Origin: Colwellia sp. 12G3
Lineage (GTDB): Bacteria > Pseudomonadota > Gammaproteobacteria > Enterobacterales > Alteromonadaceae
Assembly: GCF_002836775.1 (NCBI RefSeq)
Contig: NZ_PJAQ01000068.1
Span: 124,001 to 188,000, forward strand
DNA length: 64,000 bases
Direction of reading: 5' to 3'
Positions 8,918 to 18,174 of the stretch are shown piece by piece; positions within the stretch are counted from its first letter, which is position 1; each line of letters starts with the position of its first letter. A program made the position numbers and the translations under genes. The notes under the pieces are model-generated. The model did not search any database and was not told the origin of the DNA. It was given only the letters and a program-made list of their open reading frames with translations.

Positions 8918-10720
8918 TTAAGCGATGCGAATATCTTCAATCATTAACTGTACGGTGCGCTTACCACGAAACTCATTAACATCGAGGCGGTAAGCAAGGT
9001 GAACTTGTTTCACTTGGGCATTAGGCCAAGCGTTAACATCAACATTAAAGGCAATACCATCGAAAACTTGCTGACTTTGTGCCCCCGATTGATCAACAAC
9101 CGTTTTTTGCACCACTATTTTCAAATGTTTTTCACCTACAATTCGCTGCTGTACTAGTGTGAAGGTATCGTCAAATAAAGGTTCGGGAAAGTTTTGTCCC
9201 CAAGGACCTGCTTCACGCAATTGCTCGGCAAAGTCAAGGGTCAAAAACTCTGCATTTAATTCGCCATCTGAGAGAATGATGCTGTCTAAATCTTCAGGTT
9301 TTAACCATTTACCAGCCACAGTATTAAAGTGCTGTTGAAATTGAACAAAGTCTTTTTGCTTAATCGATAAGCCCGCAGCCATCGCATGCCCACCAAACTT
9401 GATAATTAGCCCTGGATTCTGGCTATCAATATGTTCGAGTAAATCACGTATGTGTAAACCAGGTATTGACCGAGCCGAGCCTTTAATTTCTGCATTGCCA
9501 TCTTGTTCACTATCATCACTCGCATTAGCAAATACAATACAAGGACGGTGACATTTTTCTTTTAAACGACCAGCAACAATACCAATGACACCTTGGTGCC
9601 AATCTTTTTGATATAAGGCGATGGCAAACGGTAGCGGGTTTTCTTCGCTACCTTGCCCAATATTGCCATTTACATCAACAGAGCTCATCACGCGCTCTGC
9701 TTCTTGTTGCATACCCTGCTCTATTTCTCGGCGAGCTTTATTGAGATCATCAAGTTCTGCTGCCATCACACGCGCACTGGATAAATCATTAGCAAGTAAA
9801 CAATTGATGCCATAAGACATATCATCTAAACGCCCTGCTGCATTAATTCGTGGACCGAGGGCAAAACCAAAATCACTGGCAACAAGTCGTTGCTGATTTT
9901 TATTGGCTATTTCAATAAGCGCTTGAATGCCCGGTCGGGTTTGTCCCGCACGAATGCGCTTTAGACCTTGGGCCACTAATATTCGGTTATTTGCATCAAG
10001 TGAAACCACATCGGCGACGGTGCCTAAAGCAACTAAATCTAATAGCTGAGCGATATTAGGCTCTGCAATACCTTGCTCTGAAAAATAGTGATGCTCACGA
10101 CAATATTTTCTTAAGGCTAGCATTAAATAAAAAGCGACACCCACGCCAGCAAGAGCTTTACTTGGGAAGTTACACCCATGTTGATTAGGGTTAACAATCG
10201 CGTCAGCAATAGGTAAAGAGTGCCCAGGTAAATGATGGTCAGTGACAATAACTTGCATACCTAACTCTTTTGCACGTTTTACGCCAGCAATACAGCTAAT
10301 ACCGTTATCTACTGTTATTAACATCTGTGCATTTTGCTGAGCTGCAATATCAACAATTTCAGGCGTTAAGCCGTAGCCATATTCAAAACGATTTGGCACA
10401 ATAAAGTCGTGATTGTTACTGCCAAATAAACTCAAGGCAATCATCATCAATGCTGTACTGGTGGCGCCATCAGCATCAAAATCGCCAACAATGATGATAC
10501 GCATTTTATTGACTAGTGCGTCATGGAGTAACTGACATGCTTTGTCCATTCCCATCAGCGCAGTTTCATCGACCATACCCTGTAAACGTGCAACGTTAAG
10601 CTCGAGCTCTTGTGCTGATTGCATACCACGGCTGGCATAAACCTGTTTTATGATTTCTGGTAAGCTATCCGGCAAGTGGTTCGTTGATACTTGCGCTCGG
10701 CGAATAATTTTTTTATTCAT
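8918..10720 (-). CDS. recJ: Single-stranded-DNA-specific exonuclease RecJ
   Basis: RecJ degrades single-stranded DNA 5' to 3' in RecFOR recombination and mismatch repair. The 600-residue protein has the DHH phosphoesterase core: GDFDADGATSTA at 79-90 (motif I) and TDHHLPG at 160-166 (motif III). The DHHA1 domain with a GGHAMAAGL motif is at about residues 435-445 and a C-terminal OB-fold follows. Length matches the family (about 575). The order dsbC-recJ is conserved with E. coli, but in E. coli prfB follows recJ directly; here a fetB-like and a pilin gene intervene. A start at 10720 (MNKKIIRRAQ) fits the family N-terminus. Confidence 0.97.
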   Translation of the reverse strand: MNKKIIRRAQVSTNHLPDSLPEIIKQVYASRGMQSAQELELNVARLQGMVDETALMGMDKACQLLHDALVNKMRIIIVGDFDADGATSTALMMIALSLFGSNNHDFIVPNRFEYGYGLTPEIVDIAAQQNAQMLITVDNGISCIAGVKRAKELGMQVIVTDHHLPGHSLPIADAIVNPNQHGCNFPSKALAGVGVAFYLMLALRKYCREHHYFSEQGIAEPNIAQLLDLVALGTVADVVSLDANNRILVAQGLKRIRAGQTRPGIQALIEIANKNQQRLVASDFGFALGPRINAAGRLDDMSYGINCLLANDLSSARVMAAELDDLNKARREIEQGMQQEAERVMSSVDVNGNIGQGSEENPLPFAIALYQKDWHQGVIGIVAGRLKEKCHRPCIVFANASDDSEQDGNAEIKGSARSIPGLHIRDLLEHIDSQNPGLIIKFGGHAMAAGLSIKQKDFVQFQQHFNTVAGKWLKPEDLDSIILSDGELNAEFLTLDFAEQLREAGPWGQNFPEPLFDDTFTLVQQRIVGEKHLKIVVQKTVVDQSGAQSQQVFDGIAFNVDVNAWPNAQVKQVHLAYRLDVNEFRGKRTVQLMIEDIRIA

Positions 10721-10780
10721 GTTATTCGTTCTCAGTGATTCTGGTGATTAGAAGGTATTTTCGGGGCTATTTTTGACATA

Positions 10781-10816
10781 AAAAAAGTACTTGGTGAAAA
10801 TCAGCAAGTACTTTTA
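10781..10816 (-). terminator. Terminator between dsbC and recJ
   Basis: Hairpin arms AAAGTACTTG and CAAGTACTTT enclose an 11-nt loop, with a T run on the minus strand side. It lies 26 bp past the dsbC stop and may attenuate read-through into recJ. Confidence 0.85.
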
Positions 10817-10841
10817 CAAGGTTATCTATAAAAATAATGAA

Positions 10842-11636
10842 TTACGTGTTTTTCAACAATTCTTCTAATTGTTCTGGTGGCTGATAACCAGGAATCATCA
10901 TGCCATTTGATAAGATAATCGCAGGCGTTCCGCTAACACCAATTTGTCGACCAAAATCAAACTGAGCTTCAATAGGCGCATCACAAATTCGATCAGCAAT
11001 ACCCGTGCCTGATTTCGCTTTTGTTAATGCTTTCGCTGTATCGTCACTACACCACACTGAACGTAAATCTTTAAAGCCTTGGCTCAAGTTGCCTGTTCGA
11101 TCTTTAATACCTGAACGTGGGTAGGCTAAATAACGGAAGGTAATACCACGCGCATTGTAATCTGCCATTTGTTTGTGCATTTTACGGCAATACCCGCAAG
11201 TGATATCGGTAAATACCGACACGACATACTTTTCATTTTCAGCTTTATAAACAATCATATCATCTTCAAAGTTTTTCAAACCCGCTAGACGAACTTTAGC
11301 TAAGCTCTCTTCGCCGATGTCTGTCACTGTGGTGCCTAAGCTGTAGACTTTACCTTGAATAAAAAACTCACCATTATAACTCGCATAAAACAAACCTTGG
11401 CTGGTAACGAGTAAAGCAATGCCTGGTACGGCAGTTTTTTCAACTTTAACAACGGTTAAACCTAAAGCACTGTTAATTTTTTCTTTTAAAAACGCTACAT
11501 CAAGCACACTTTGATCACTTGCTGGCTTGGCTAATGAGGCAGGTACATTAGCAGGCGCTGCTGCATTTGCCCCCTGTAACAATAGAGGTAAAGTGAGAGT
11601 GGCAAACACGGCGCTAAAAAATAATATTTTATACAT
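10842..11636 (-). CDS. dsbC: Thiol:disulphide interchange protein DsbC
   Basis: DsbC is the periplasmic disulphide isomerase that repairs wrongly paired cysteines. I place the start at 11636 (MYKILFFSAVFATL), giving 264 residues, because it begins a normal signal peptide ending ...GANA and has TTAGGAACC upstream. A longer frame from 11732 only adds a second hydrophobic stretch. The N-terminal dimerisation domain is followed by a thioredoxin fold with active site CGYC at residues 147-150 and the cis-Pro region SGTPAII. A second cysteine pair (VWCSDD and DRICDA) matches the structural disulphide of DsbC. In E. coli dsbC lies between xerD and recJ; xerD is absent here. Confidence 0.94.
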   Translation of the reverse strand: MYKILFFSAVFATLTLPLLLQGANAAAPANVPASLAKPASDQSVLDVAFLKEKINSALGLTVVKVEKTAVPGIALLVTSQGLFYASYNGEFFIQGKVYSLGTTVTDIGEESLAKVRLAGLKNFEDDMIVYKAENEKYVVSVFTDITCGYCRKMHKQMADYNARGITFRYLAYPRSGIKDRTGNLSQGFKDLRSVWCSDDTAKALTKAKSGTGIADRICDAPIEAQFDFGRQIGVSGTPAIILSNGMMIPGYQPPEQLEELLKNT

Positions 11637-11868
11637 AATGGTTCCTAACAACTTCCTAACAAGTAATAGCAATAAATCTATAAAAATAAGCAAAATAAAC
11701 ATACTCATTACAATAGACCTAGTTATGTGCAAGGAAATTACAGCGATGAGGCATTATTTGCAACTTAAAATAGCCAGTAAATTGAATTAACTTGTAAACA
11801 AAGAGAAATGTTTTTGCTAAAATCCCACTCAAATAGTTCGTGTTAAAATAAAAATTGGAAGTAGCTTA

Positions 11869-12387
11869 ATGAAAATTGGTTTATTTTATGGTTCAACCAC
11901 TTGTTACACTGAGATAGTTGCCGAAAAAATTCAGGCAATAATTGGTGCCGATTTGGTTGATATATTTAATATCAAAGATCAACCATTAGCGCTGTGCCTC
12001 GATTATGATTTTATCATTTTCGGTATATCCACTTGGGATTTTGGTGAACTTCAAGAAGACTGGGAATCAATTTGGAGTGATATTAATCAATTAGACCTTT
12101 CAGATAAAATTATTGCCTTATATGGCATGGGTGATCAAGTGGGTTACACTGAATGGTTTCAAGATGCTCTTGGTCTACTACATGAACAAGTAACAGAGCA
12201 AGGTGCAAAAGTTATCGGTTTTTGGCCAAATCAAGGTTATGATTTTATTGCTTCAAAGGCATTAACAAGTGATGAAAGCCAATTTGTCGGTTTGTCGTTA
12301 GATGAAGATAGTCAATACAGCTTAACCGATGAACGTTTAGATACTTGGTGTGAGCAAGTCTTACTCGAGTACAGTAACTTACTTTAG
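11869..12387 (+). CDS. fldB: Flavodoxin, FldB type
   Basis: The 172-residue protein has the FMN phosphate-binding loop at its start (GLFYGSTTCYTE, residues 4-15), the aromatic loop STWDFGELQEDW and the second loop GMGDQVGYTEWFQDA typical of long-chain flavodoxins. It carries electrons at low potential in the cytoplasm. It is divergent from dsbC with about 230 bp between them, the same arrangement as fldB beside the xerD-dsbC-recJ cluster in E. coli, which is the reason for preferring fldB over fldA. The ribosome site is GGAAGTAGC. Confidence 0.92.
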   Translation: MKIGLFYGSTTCYTEIVAEKIQAIIGADLVDIFNIKDQPLALCLDYDFIIFGISTWDFGELQEDWESIWSDINQLDLSDKIIALYGMGDQVGYTEWFQDALGLLHEQVTEQGAKVIGFWPNQGYDFIASKALTSDESQFVGLSLDEDSQYSLTDERLDTWCEQVLLEYSNLL

Positions 12388-12399
12388 TTATCCCCCAAA

Positions 12400-12425
12400 C
12401 GCTAAATTTTTCCTTAGCGAATTTA
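12400..12425 (+). terminator. Possible weak terminator after fldB
   Basis: A 6-bp hairpin CGCTAA/TTAGCG with an 8-nt loop lies 12 bp past the fldB stop. The following run is AATTTA rather than a clean T tract, so this is tentative. Confidence 0.4.
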
Positions 12426-12502
12426 CTTAATCAATTACTTAGCACTTGCGATAAATAGTTACAGCAAGGGCTAAAACCACTATAATTGCCTGCATATTAT
12501 CA

Positions 12503-12622
12503 TTATACCAATCTCACTAATTAATTAATCATTTCTACAGGTTAAAATAACCCACTACGTCGTTATTTATTTAATAATTAGAACAACTAGTTATTTAAAT
12601 AAATGTCTTGTAATTGGCATTT
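12503..12622. repeat. Possible decayed TATACCAAT repeat element
   Basis: The stretch opens with TATACCAATCTCACTAATTA and closes with GTAATTGGCAT, an imperfect inverted end pair. It resembles the ends of the larger elements around barA. It occupies most of the fldB-srmB gap. Assignment is tentative because the interior is not clearly shared. Confidence 0.35.
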
Positions 12623-12692
12623 TTTTCTCCGTATAAAATAGATAGATTATGTAATGGAATGGGTATTACCAACTCTTAGTGAACTATCCCCT

Positions 12693-13946
12693 ATGTTTGA
12701 GCAATTCGATCTAGACTCAGAATTATTAGCCAGTATAAACAAAATTGGTTACACCAAGCCTACCTCAATTCAAGAACTTGTAATTCCACAAGCGATGGCC
12801 GGCAAAGATATATTAGCATCAGCCCCCACTGGCACTGGTAAAACAGCCGCATTTTTATTACCTATTGCTCAACACTTGTTAGACTATCCTCGCACCCAAC
12901 CCGGCTTTCCGCGTGTATTGATTTTAACGCCTACACGTGAATTGGCGATACAAATTGGCGCAGATAGTGAGCAACTTACTGAGCTAACAAAAATAAAAAC
13001 TGGCGTGATAACAGGTGGCGTTAATTACGGTAGTCATGCAGATATATTAACAACGACTACGGATATTTTAGTCGCTACACCAGGTCGATTATTAGAATAT
13101 ATCGAAAATGAACAATTTGATGCCCGCGAGATAGAGATTCTTATTTTAGATGAAGCTGATCGCATGCTCGATCTTGGTTTTAGTGAAGCGATTAATCGTA
13201 TTGTTGGCGAAGCTCGCTGGCGTAAGCAAACTATGCTATTTTCAGCGACGTTAGCCAGTGCTGGCGTAACACGTTTTGCCGAAGAAGTACTCAATGATCC
13301 TATCTTTTTAGAGTCGACGCCATCGCGTAAAGAAAAAGCAATAATTCATCAATGGCTTCATTTAGCTGATAATTTTGATCATAAGCTTAATATGTTAGTT
13401 CATACGCTTAAGCAAGAGGGTGTAGAACGTACCGTAGTATTCGCTAATAAACGTGAAACTGTACAGTACCTTTCAGGCAAGCTTTATGCTGAAGAATTAC
13501 CGTGTGTTTGGCTAGAAGGAAAAATGCCACAGGACAAACGTAATAAAGCCATTGAACGTTTTAAAAGTGGTGAAATTAAGGTATTAGTAGCAACCGATGT
13601 GGCAGCAAGGGGTCTAGATATTGATGACATCAGCCATGTAATCAATTTTGATATGCCACGTAAAGTTGATATATATATTCATCGTATTGGACGTACAGCT
13701 CGTGCTGGTAATAAAGGTACCGCTATCTCCTTAGTTGAAGCACATGATATGGCCGTTATAGGCAAAATAGAGCGTTATACCAAAGAACGCCTATCTCGCC
13801 GTTTTATTCAAGAGTTACGACCAAAGAATAAAGAATCACGTGTGGTTAATAAAAAGGCAAAAATTAAACTCACTACTTCTCAGAAAAAAGCAAAAACGAA
13901 GAAACAAGTGAAGAAAAAGGCTAAGCGCGCAAAAGTAGCAAAATAA
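12693..13946 (+). CDS. srmB: DEAD-box RNA helicase SrmB
   Basis: SrmB helps assemble the large ribosomal subunit at an early step. The Q motif (GYTKPTSIQ), Walker A (APTGTGKT), PTREL, DEAD (LILDEADRMLDLGF), SAT (LFSATLA), VATDVAARGLDID and HRIGRTARAG are all present in order. The match to E. coli SrmB is close in diagnostic places such as RWRKQTMLFSATL and IHQWLHLADNFDHK. I choose the ATG at 12693 (MFEQFDLDSELL, 417 aa), which aligns with the E. coli N-terminus. An in-frame ATG at 12654 would add 13 residues with no better ribosome site. The C-terminal ~45 residues are a Lys-rich RNA-binding tail. Confidence 0.93.
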   Translation: MFEQFDLDSELLASINKIGYTKPTSIQELVIPQAMAGKDILASAPTGTGKTAAFLLPIAQHLLDYPRTQPGFPRVLILTPTRELAIQIGADSEQLTELTKIKTGVITGGVNYGSHADILTTTTDILVATPGRLLEYIENEQFDAREIEILILDEADRMLDLGFSEAINRIVGEARWRKQTMLFSATLASAGVTRFAEEVLNDPIFLESTPSRKEKAIIHQWLHLADNFDHKLNMLVHTLKQEGVERTVVFANKRETVQYLSGKLYAEELPCVWLEGKMPQDKRNKAIERFKSGEIKVLVATDVAARGLDIDDISHVINFDMPRKVDIYIHRIGRTARAGNKGTAISLVEAHDMAVIGKIERYTKERLSRRFIQELRPKNKESRVVNKKAKIKLTTSQKKAKTKKQVKKKAKRAKVAK

Positions 13947-13970
13947 ACGTAGCACCATTTTACTCTCCCT

Positions 13971-13998
13971 AAGTGTTACATTGATGTGACACTTTTAT
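13971..13998 (+). terminator. Probable srmB terminator
   Basis: Arms AGTGTTAC and GTGACACT (one G-T pair) with a short loop are followed by TTTTATT. It begins 25 bp after the srmB stop. Confidence 0.6.
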
Positions 13999-14026
13999 TA
14001 CACTTTAGTCTTGATGTGTAATATTT

Positions 14027-14051
14027 CTGTCATAAAGCGATGTTGTAATAG
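14027..14051 (+). promoter_or_regulatory. Possible Pho box and -10 element for the porin gene
   Basis: CTGTCAT at 14027-14033 is an exact Pho-box half-site, followed after a 4-bp AAAG spacer by a weak second half CGATGTT and then TAATAG as a possible -10. PhoB-activated promoters have two such 7-mers spaced 4 bp, replacing the -35. It lies about 170 bp upstream of a phosphate-type porin. Only one half-site is good. Confidence 0.4.
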
Positions 14052-14076
14052 CGCCGCATTCACTTTATGGATGAAG

Positions 14077-14142
14077 TTATACCAAACCTATTAAATAACT
14101 GTTCTACATTGACCCGTTAATTAATCTGTTTGGTATTAAACA
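14077..14142. repeat. Small palindromic repeat (TATACCAAA type)
   Basis: A 66-bp imperfect palindrome with ends TATACCAAACCTATTAAAT and its near complement TTAATCTGTTTGGTATTA. It shares the TATACCAA end motif with the larger repeats near barA and lies in the leader of the porin gene, where it would fold as a hairpin in the mRNA. Confidence 0.55.
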
Positions 14143-14221
14143 ATCGACATTTATTAGCGTTTTATTCAGACAATGAGTAATAGCCTAAAATTGGGTCTTC
14201 AACTTTATGATAGTAATTAAT

Positions 14222-15445
14222 ATGAAAAATCATACATTAACTAATAAAACATCCGCACGTGTAAAAACAGTTCTTGCACTTGCTGTGGCCACTTCTCTTA
14301 GTACTTCATTCGCTCACGCACAAGCAACTGCAAATGAAGAAAATGAAATAAGCACTCAAAATCAAAACACAGTAGTAAGCCAACATACTGAAAGCAGTGT
14401 TGATGATGCTTGGAGTTTTGCTGATTTATATGACAATGAACAAGGTGATTACTTAAAGTTATCAGGCCGATTACAGCTAGACTCTGCTTGGGTTGATAGC
14501 GATCAAGGTGATTTTAACGATACTGCATGGCGTCGTTTTCGCTTTGGTTTTAAAGGTAAGTATGGTGACTTAAAAGTCGCTCTAGAAGCTGATGTTAATT
14601 TAAATGATTCACTAGACGATGCTTATAATCGTCTAACCGATGCTAACGTTAGCTGGTCGTTAGATAAAGACACTGAACTTAAGTTCTTAAAACAATCTAC
14701 TGGTTTTACCTTAGATGGTAAAACATCTTCAAAGAAACTACTTACCCCTCAACGAAATAACCTTACCAATAACTTATGGTTTACCTCTGAGTATTTTACT
14801 GGTGTTAGCGTTAAAAGTAAGTTGGCTGATGATTGGTCGTATAAAACTGGACTATTTTCTAGCGATGGCTCTGATGAAATATCGATTAGCGATGCCAGTT
14901 ACTTCGCGATGTTTTCAACGGCTAAGAAATTAGCAAAAAATAGTCTTTGGGATAAAGGTGAGATAAGTTTTGATTATGTTTATAACGATACTCACGAAGA
15001 TGGTAATACCCGTGACTTCTCCCAAATAATTAGTACTTCTAGTAAGTTTAAACAAAATGACTGGGGTTTACTCAGTGATATATCTTGGGGTAAAGGTGAT
15101 TTAGGACAAAGTGATATTTTTGGTGTTGTTGTTATGCCTACGTATCAACAAAATGAAAAAATTCAGTGGGTTGCTCGTTACACCTACTTAAGTAGTTCAG
15201 AAGATAACGGCGTTCGTTTAGGCCGTTATGAAAGCAAAGTCGTTGATGAACATGGTCAAAGCAGCGTAGCTGGTGAGCGTGGCGATAAGTACCAAGAAGT
15301 TTATGCGGGTGTTAACTGGTTCGTAAACGACCACAAATTAAAGCTTCAAGCTGGCTTACAATATGCAAAAATGGATGATAACGCCAATGATGGTGGCGCA
15401 TTTGATGGTTGGAGTTTCACTGTAGCTATGCGTAGTTACTGGTAA
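14222..15445 (+). CDS. Phosphate-selective porin O/P family outer membrane protein
   Basis: About 407 residues from ATG 14222 (an in-frame ATG at 14207 adds five residues). A signal peptide ends ...FAHAQA. The mature part has alternating beta-strand patterns, a YLKLSGRLQLDSAWVD first strand typical of OprO/OprP-type porins, and a C-terminal strand ending in aromatic Trp (FTVAMRSYW), the Bam recognition signal. It should be a trimeric outer membrane channel for anions such as phosphate or polyphosphate. The selectivity is inferred from the family only. A possible Pho box lies upstream and a strong terminator downstream, so it is monocistronic. Confidence 0.85.
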   Translation: MKNHTLTNKTSARVKTVLALAVATSLSTSFAHAQATANEENEISTQNQNTVVSQHTESSVDDAWSFADLYDNEQGDYLKLSGRLQLDSAWVDSDQGDFNDTAWRRFRFGFKGKYGDLKVALEADVNLNDSLDDAYNRLTDANVSWSLDKDTELKFLKQSTGFTLDGKTSSKKLLTPQRNNLTNNLWFTSEYFTGVSVKSKLADDWSYKTGLFSSDGSDEISISDASYFAMFSTAKKLAKNSLWDKGEISFDYVYNDTHEDGNTRDFSQIISTSSKFKQNDWGLLSDISWGKGDLGQSDIFGVVVMPTYQQNEKIQWVARYTYLSSSEDNGVRLGRYESKVVDEHGQSSVAGERGDKYQEVYAGVNWFVNDHKLKLQAGLQYAKMDDNANDGGAFDGWSFTVAMRSYW

Positions 15446-15469
15446 AGATTCTAATAACATCGAAAGTAC

Positions 15470-15507
15470 AAAGACCGGTTTGCTTTGCGCAGCCCGGTCT
15501 TTTTTTA
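15470..15507 (+). terminator. Strong terminator after the porin gene
   Basis: A perfect 9-bp stem AAAGACCGG/CCGGTCTTT is followed by seven T residues. It begins 25 bp after the porin stop. Confidence 0.93.
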
Positions 15508-15580
15508 TAGTTAACATTTACTCAAGTATTAATAGTTGGTTAAGTAAATGCTCAACGCAATAACCTATTGGCATACTCAG

Positions 15581-16279
15581 TTAACTCGCGTCTTGTTCTT
15601 CTTTAGCCACTAAGCGGTATAACTTTGCGCCAACAAAGCCACCCACAATAGGAGCAACCCAGAACAACCATAATTGTGCCACAGCCCAATCACCAACATA
15701 TAAAGCAACACCCGTACTACGTGCTGGATTTACTGAAGTATTTGTTACCGGAATACTGATCAAATGAATTAATGTTAAACACAAACCAATCGCGATAGGT
15801 GCTAAACCTGCGGGTGCACGTTTGTCTGTTGCCCCCATAATGACAAAAATAAACATCATAGTTAACACTACCTCAGCGACAAGCGCAGCGGTCATAGAAT
15901 AACCGCCAGGCGAATGCTCACCAAAACCATTAGAAGCAAAGCCTGCAGATAAATCAAAACCTGGTTGTCCACTCGCGATAAGATATAAAGCACCGCCGCC
16001 AAGAATAGCACCAACAACTTGTGCAATGATATAAGGCGTCAGTTCATTAGCAGGAAAACGTCCTCCTGCCCATAATCCTACCGATACGGCGGGGTTTAAA
16101 TGACAACCTGAAATATGGCCTATCGCATAAGCCATAGTTAGTACCGTTAAACCAAAGGCGAATGATACACCGAGTAAGCCAATACCTACGTCAGGGAATC
16201 CTGCCGCTAATACTGCGCTACCACACCCCCCAAGTACCAACCAAAAAGTGCCAATACATTCTGCAATATATTTATTCAT
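15581..16279 (-). CDS. aqpZ: Aquaporin Z
   Basis: AqpZ is an inner-membrane water channel. I start at ATG 16279 ([10 protein letters not shown], 232 aa), which has GGAATAACA upstream and matches the family start; the frame extends to 16321 without support. Both NPA boxes are present (HLNPAVS at 62-64 and SVNPARS at 184-186). The selectivity filter residues H172, T181 and R187 match the water-selective AqpZ set rather than glycerol facilitators. Six membrane helices are evident. It is transcribed alone, convergent with the porin gene. Confidence 0.95.
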   Translation of the reverse strand: MNKYIAECIGTFWLVLGGCGSAVLAAGFPDVGIGLLGVSFAFGLTVLTMAYAIGHISGCHLNPAVSVGLWAGGRFPANELTPYIIAQVVGAILGGGALYLIASGQPGFDLSAGFASNGFGEHSPGGYSMTAALVAEVVLTMMFIFVIMGATDKRAPAGLAPIAIGLCLTLIHLISIPVTNTSVNPARSTGVALYVGDWAVAQLWLFWVAPIVGGFVGAKLYRLVAKEEQDAS

Positions 16280-16383
16280 TGTTATTCCCTTAGCTGTTAA
16301 TAAAATTATATTCACGTGCATTAATTCATAAGTAGAAAATCGCGTTAAAATGTTTTTTTGTTTGAACGCTTAATGCTCCCTAC

Positions 16384-18174
16384 TTAACCAAATAAGTCGC
16401 CCAGTTTATTTTTCAACTTATCTTTGGCTTTATCTTCTAGTTTTTTCTGTTGTTGTTTAACAATATCTGAATTCTTTAAATCATCTAGTGCTTTATCGGT
16501 ATCTGTTAATAACGCTTCAAGGTCAAGTAACTCTGCTGTTTGACTATCACCTAACTTTAAGGCATTAGCCAGTTTTTCATTTAAGCCTTTACTTACTTTT
16601 TGTTTAAATTCATCTAATTTTCCTGCAACTTGTTGCTTAAAAGCGCCTGTTAATGCGTCATTTAAAGACGATGCAATAGTAAAGTTTGGCTTGTTAAGCT
16701 CCCCACTTACGCCAACATCAACCGTTAAACTATCTAAAGACTTAATGGTATCAAGTAATAACTTAGTGATTTTAGATTGAGCTTCACCTTGATAACTCGC
16801 TTGATTAAGTGAGAAGTGATTAGTCGCATCAACTTCGCTATTGATCAAATTAAAGCTACCTTTACCGTCAAGTTGTGCAGAGCTAAGTGATAACGTTAAC
16901 GCGGTGGTTTTCGTTAATTGCGTATTCGATAACGTTCTATCATTCACAAGCCATTCGCCATCAGCATTAAAATCACCTGATTGTGTTAAGTTAAATTTAC
17001 TGTTTAGCTTAAGTTCACCATTATCTATTGAACTAATATTGATAAGGCTATCTTTACCTCTAAGCCAATGTTGATGAGTTAACTCACTACCTGTTATCGT
17101 TACTTCCCCTTGTTCAAGTTGAACTGAGAATAATGCCTTTTTGATTAATACCGATGGTAACGGAGTGTCTTCTTTGAAATAAATAAAACGTCCCTTAGCA
17201 TGAGACTTCACTTCACTGACAGTACCATCACTTTTCATATTTGCCATAAAAGGAGAAACTTTATCATAAGCCCATTGCGCCTTTTGCACATACTCTCTTG
17301 CTTGTTCGCCAAAGATAATATGAGCAAAGTATTCCGTATCAATGCTGTCCAGTTGATAGGTTTTTTCTATTTGCTGCCAATCTTTAGTCGGAGCGCCTTT
17401 TAGTTCATCAACTTGCTTTGCTAATAAGTTTTTACTGGCTAATACCTGTTCTTTAGCTTTTTTAACTAATGCCTGTTCTGCTTTAAACTCAGTTTTAATT
17501 TTTTCAAATTCAGTTTTTATTTTTTCTATGTCAGCTAATGAATTCACTTTCATCTTACCCAACGCTTTTACTTTATCTTGGTAAGACTTCAATTTAGCTT
17601 TGTTAGGTAATTGAGTTTTTAACGCTTTAAGTTTCGCTTGCTCTACAGTATAACTTTCTTGTAATTGAGTAGTCGCTTTAACCGTTAGCAAGTTACTGTC
17701 ATTAAGCAATGTTTTGACATCAGGCAACTTCATATCTACTTCGGGTAGCATTGCCTTTGCTTGGTCAGATAAGCTTTCTTCTGCTTTATCGCTTGCTTCA
17801 TCATTATAATAAACGTTACCGGCTTTAGATCTAACACTAGAAAAGGCAAGTTGGCTTACTTCAAGTTCTTCTATAATAATTTTACCGAATAGATATTGCC
17901 AAATATCCACAGCGGCAGTAGCTCGCTCAAAACTAAATAAGTTCTGTGTCGGGGTGTCCTTGTCAGTAACTTGCAAACCTAAAACACTAATTTTTAAAGG
18001 CGAGTATGCTAACTTTACTTCAGCAACATTCACTTCAGCACCAAAAGCACTTTCAGCAGAACTAACAATCGCTGTTTTAACTAAGCTTTCTGCAAAAAAA
18101 TACAATAAGCCAACGACTAGCGCAGTTAAAATAACAAAAGCCATTATGCCTTGCCAACGAATAAAACGAGCCAT
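16384..18174 (-). CDS. TIGR03545 family protein (AsmA-like, membrane anchored)
   Basis: The 596-residue protein has one N-terminal membrane helix (about residues 10-30), then an AsmA-like segment (AFGAEVNVAEVKLAYSPLKISVLGLQVTD), a central Lys/Glu-rich coiled coil (about 190-270), and a beta-rich domain. It ends in a Lys-rich helix. I recognise it as a TIGR03545-type protein, which is nearly always paired with a TIGR03546 protein as here. The start codon overlaps the stop of the upstream partner by one base (TAATG) and has AGGAGG in front, so translation is coupled. Function is unknown; a role in envelope lipid handling is only inferred from AsmA resemblance. Confidence 0.75.
   Translation of the reverse strand: MARFIRWQGIMAFVILTALVVGLLYFFAESLVKTAIVSSAESAFGAEVNVAEVKLAYSPLKISVLGLQVTDKDTPTQNLFSFERATAAVDIWQYLFGKIIIEELEVSQLAFSSVRSKAGNVYYNDEASDKAEESLSDQAKAMLPEVDMKLPDVKTLLNDSNLLTVKATTQLQESYTVEQAKLKALKTQLPNKAKLKSYQDKVKALGKMKVNSLADIEKIKTEFEKIKTEFKAEQALVKKAKEQVLASKNLLAKQVDELKGAPTKDWQQIEKTYQLDSIDTEYFAHIIFGEQAREYVQKAQWAYDKVSPFMANMKSDGTVSEVKSHAKGRFIYFKEDTPLPSVLIKKALFSVQLEQGEVTITGSELTHQHWLRGKDSLINISSIDNGELKLNSKFNLTQSGDFNADGEWLVNDRTLSNTQLTKTTALTLSLSSAQLDGKGSFNLINSEVDATNHFSLNQASYQGEAQSKITKLLLDTIKSLDSLTVDVGVSGELNKPNFTIASSLNDALTGAFKQQVAGKLDEFKQKVSKGLNEKLANALKLGDSQTAELLDLEALLTDTDKALDDLKNSDIVKQQQKKLEDKAKDKLKNKLGDLFG

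Noticed and set aside
11637..11732. Extended N-terminus of dsbC
   Set aside because: It would put a second hydrophobic stretch before a normal signal peptide; the ATG at 11636 has the ribosome site.
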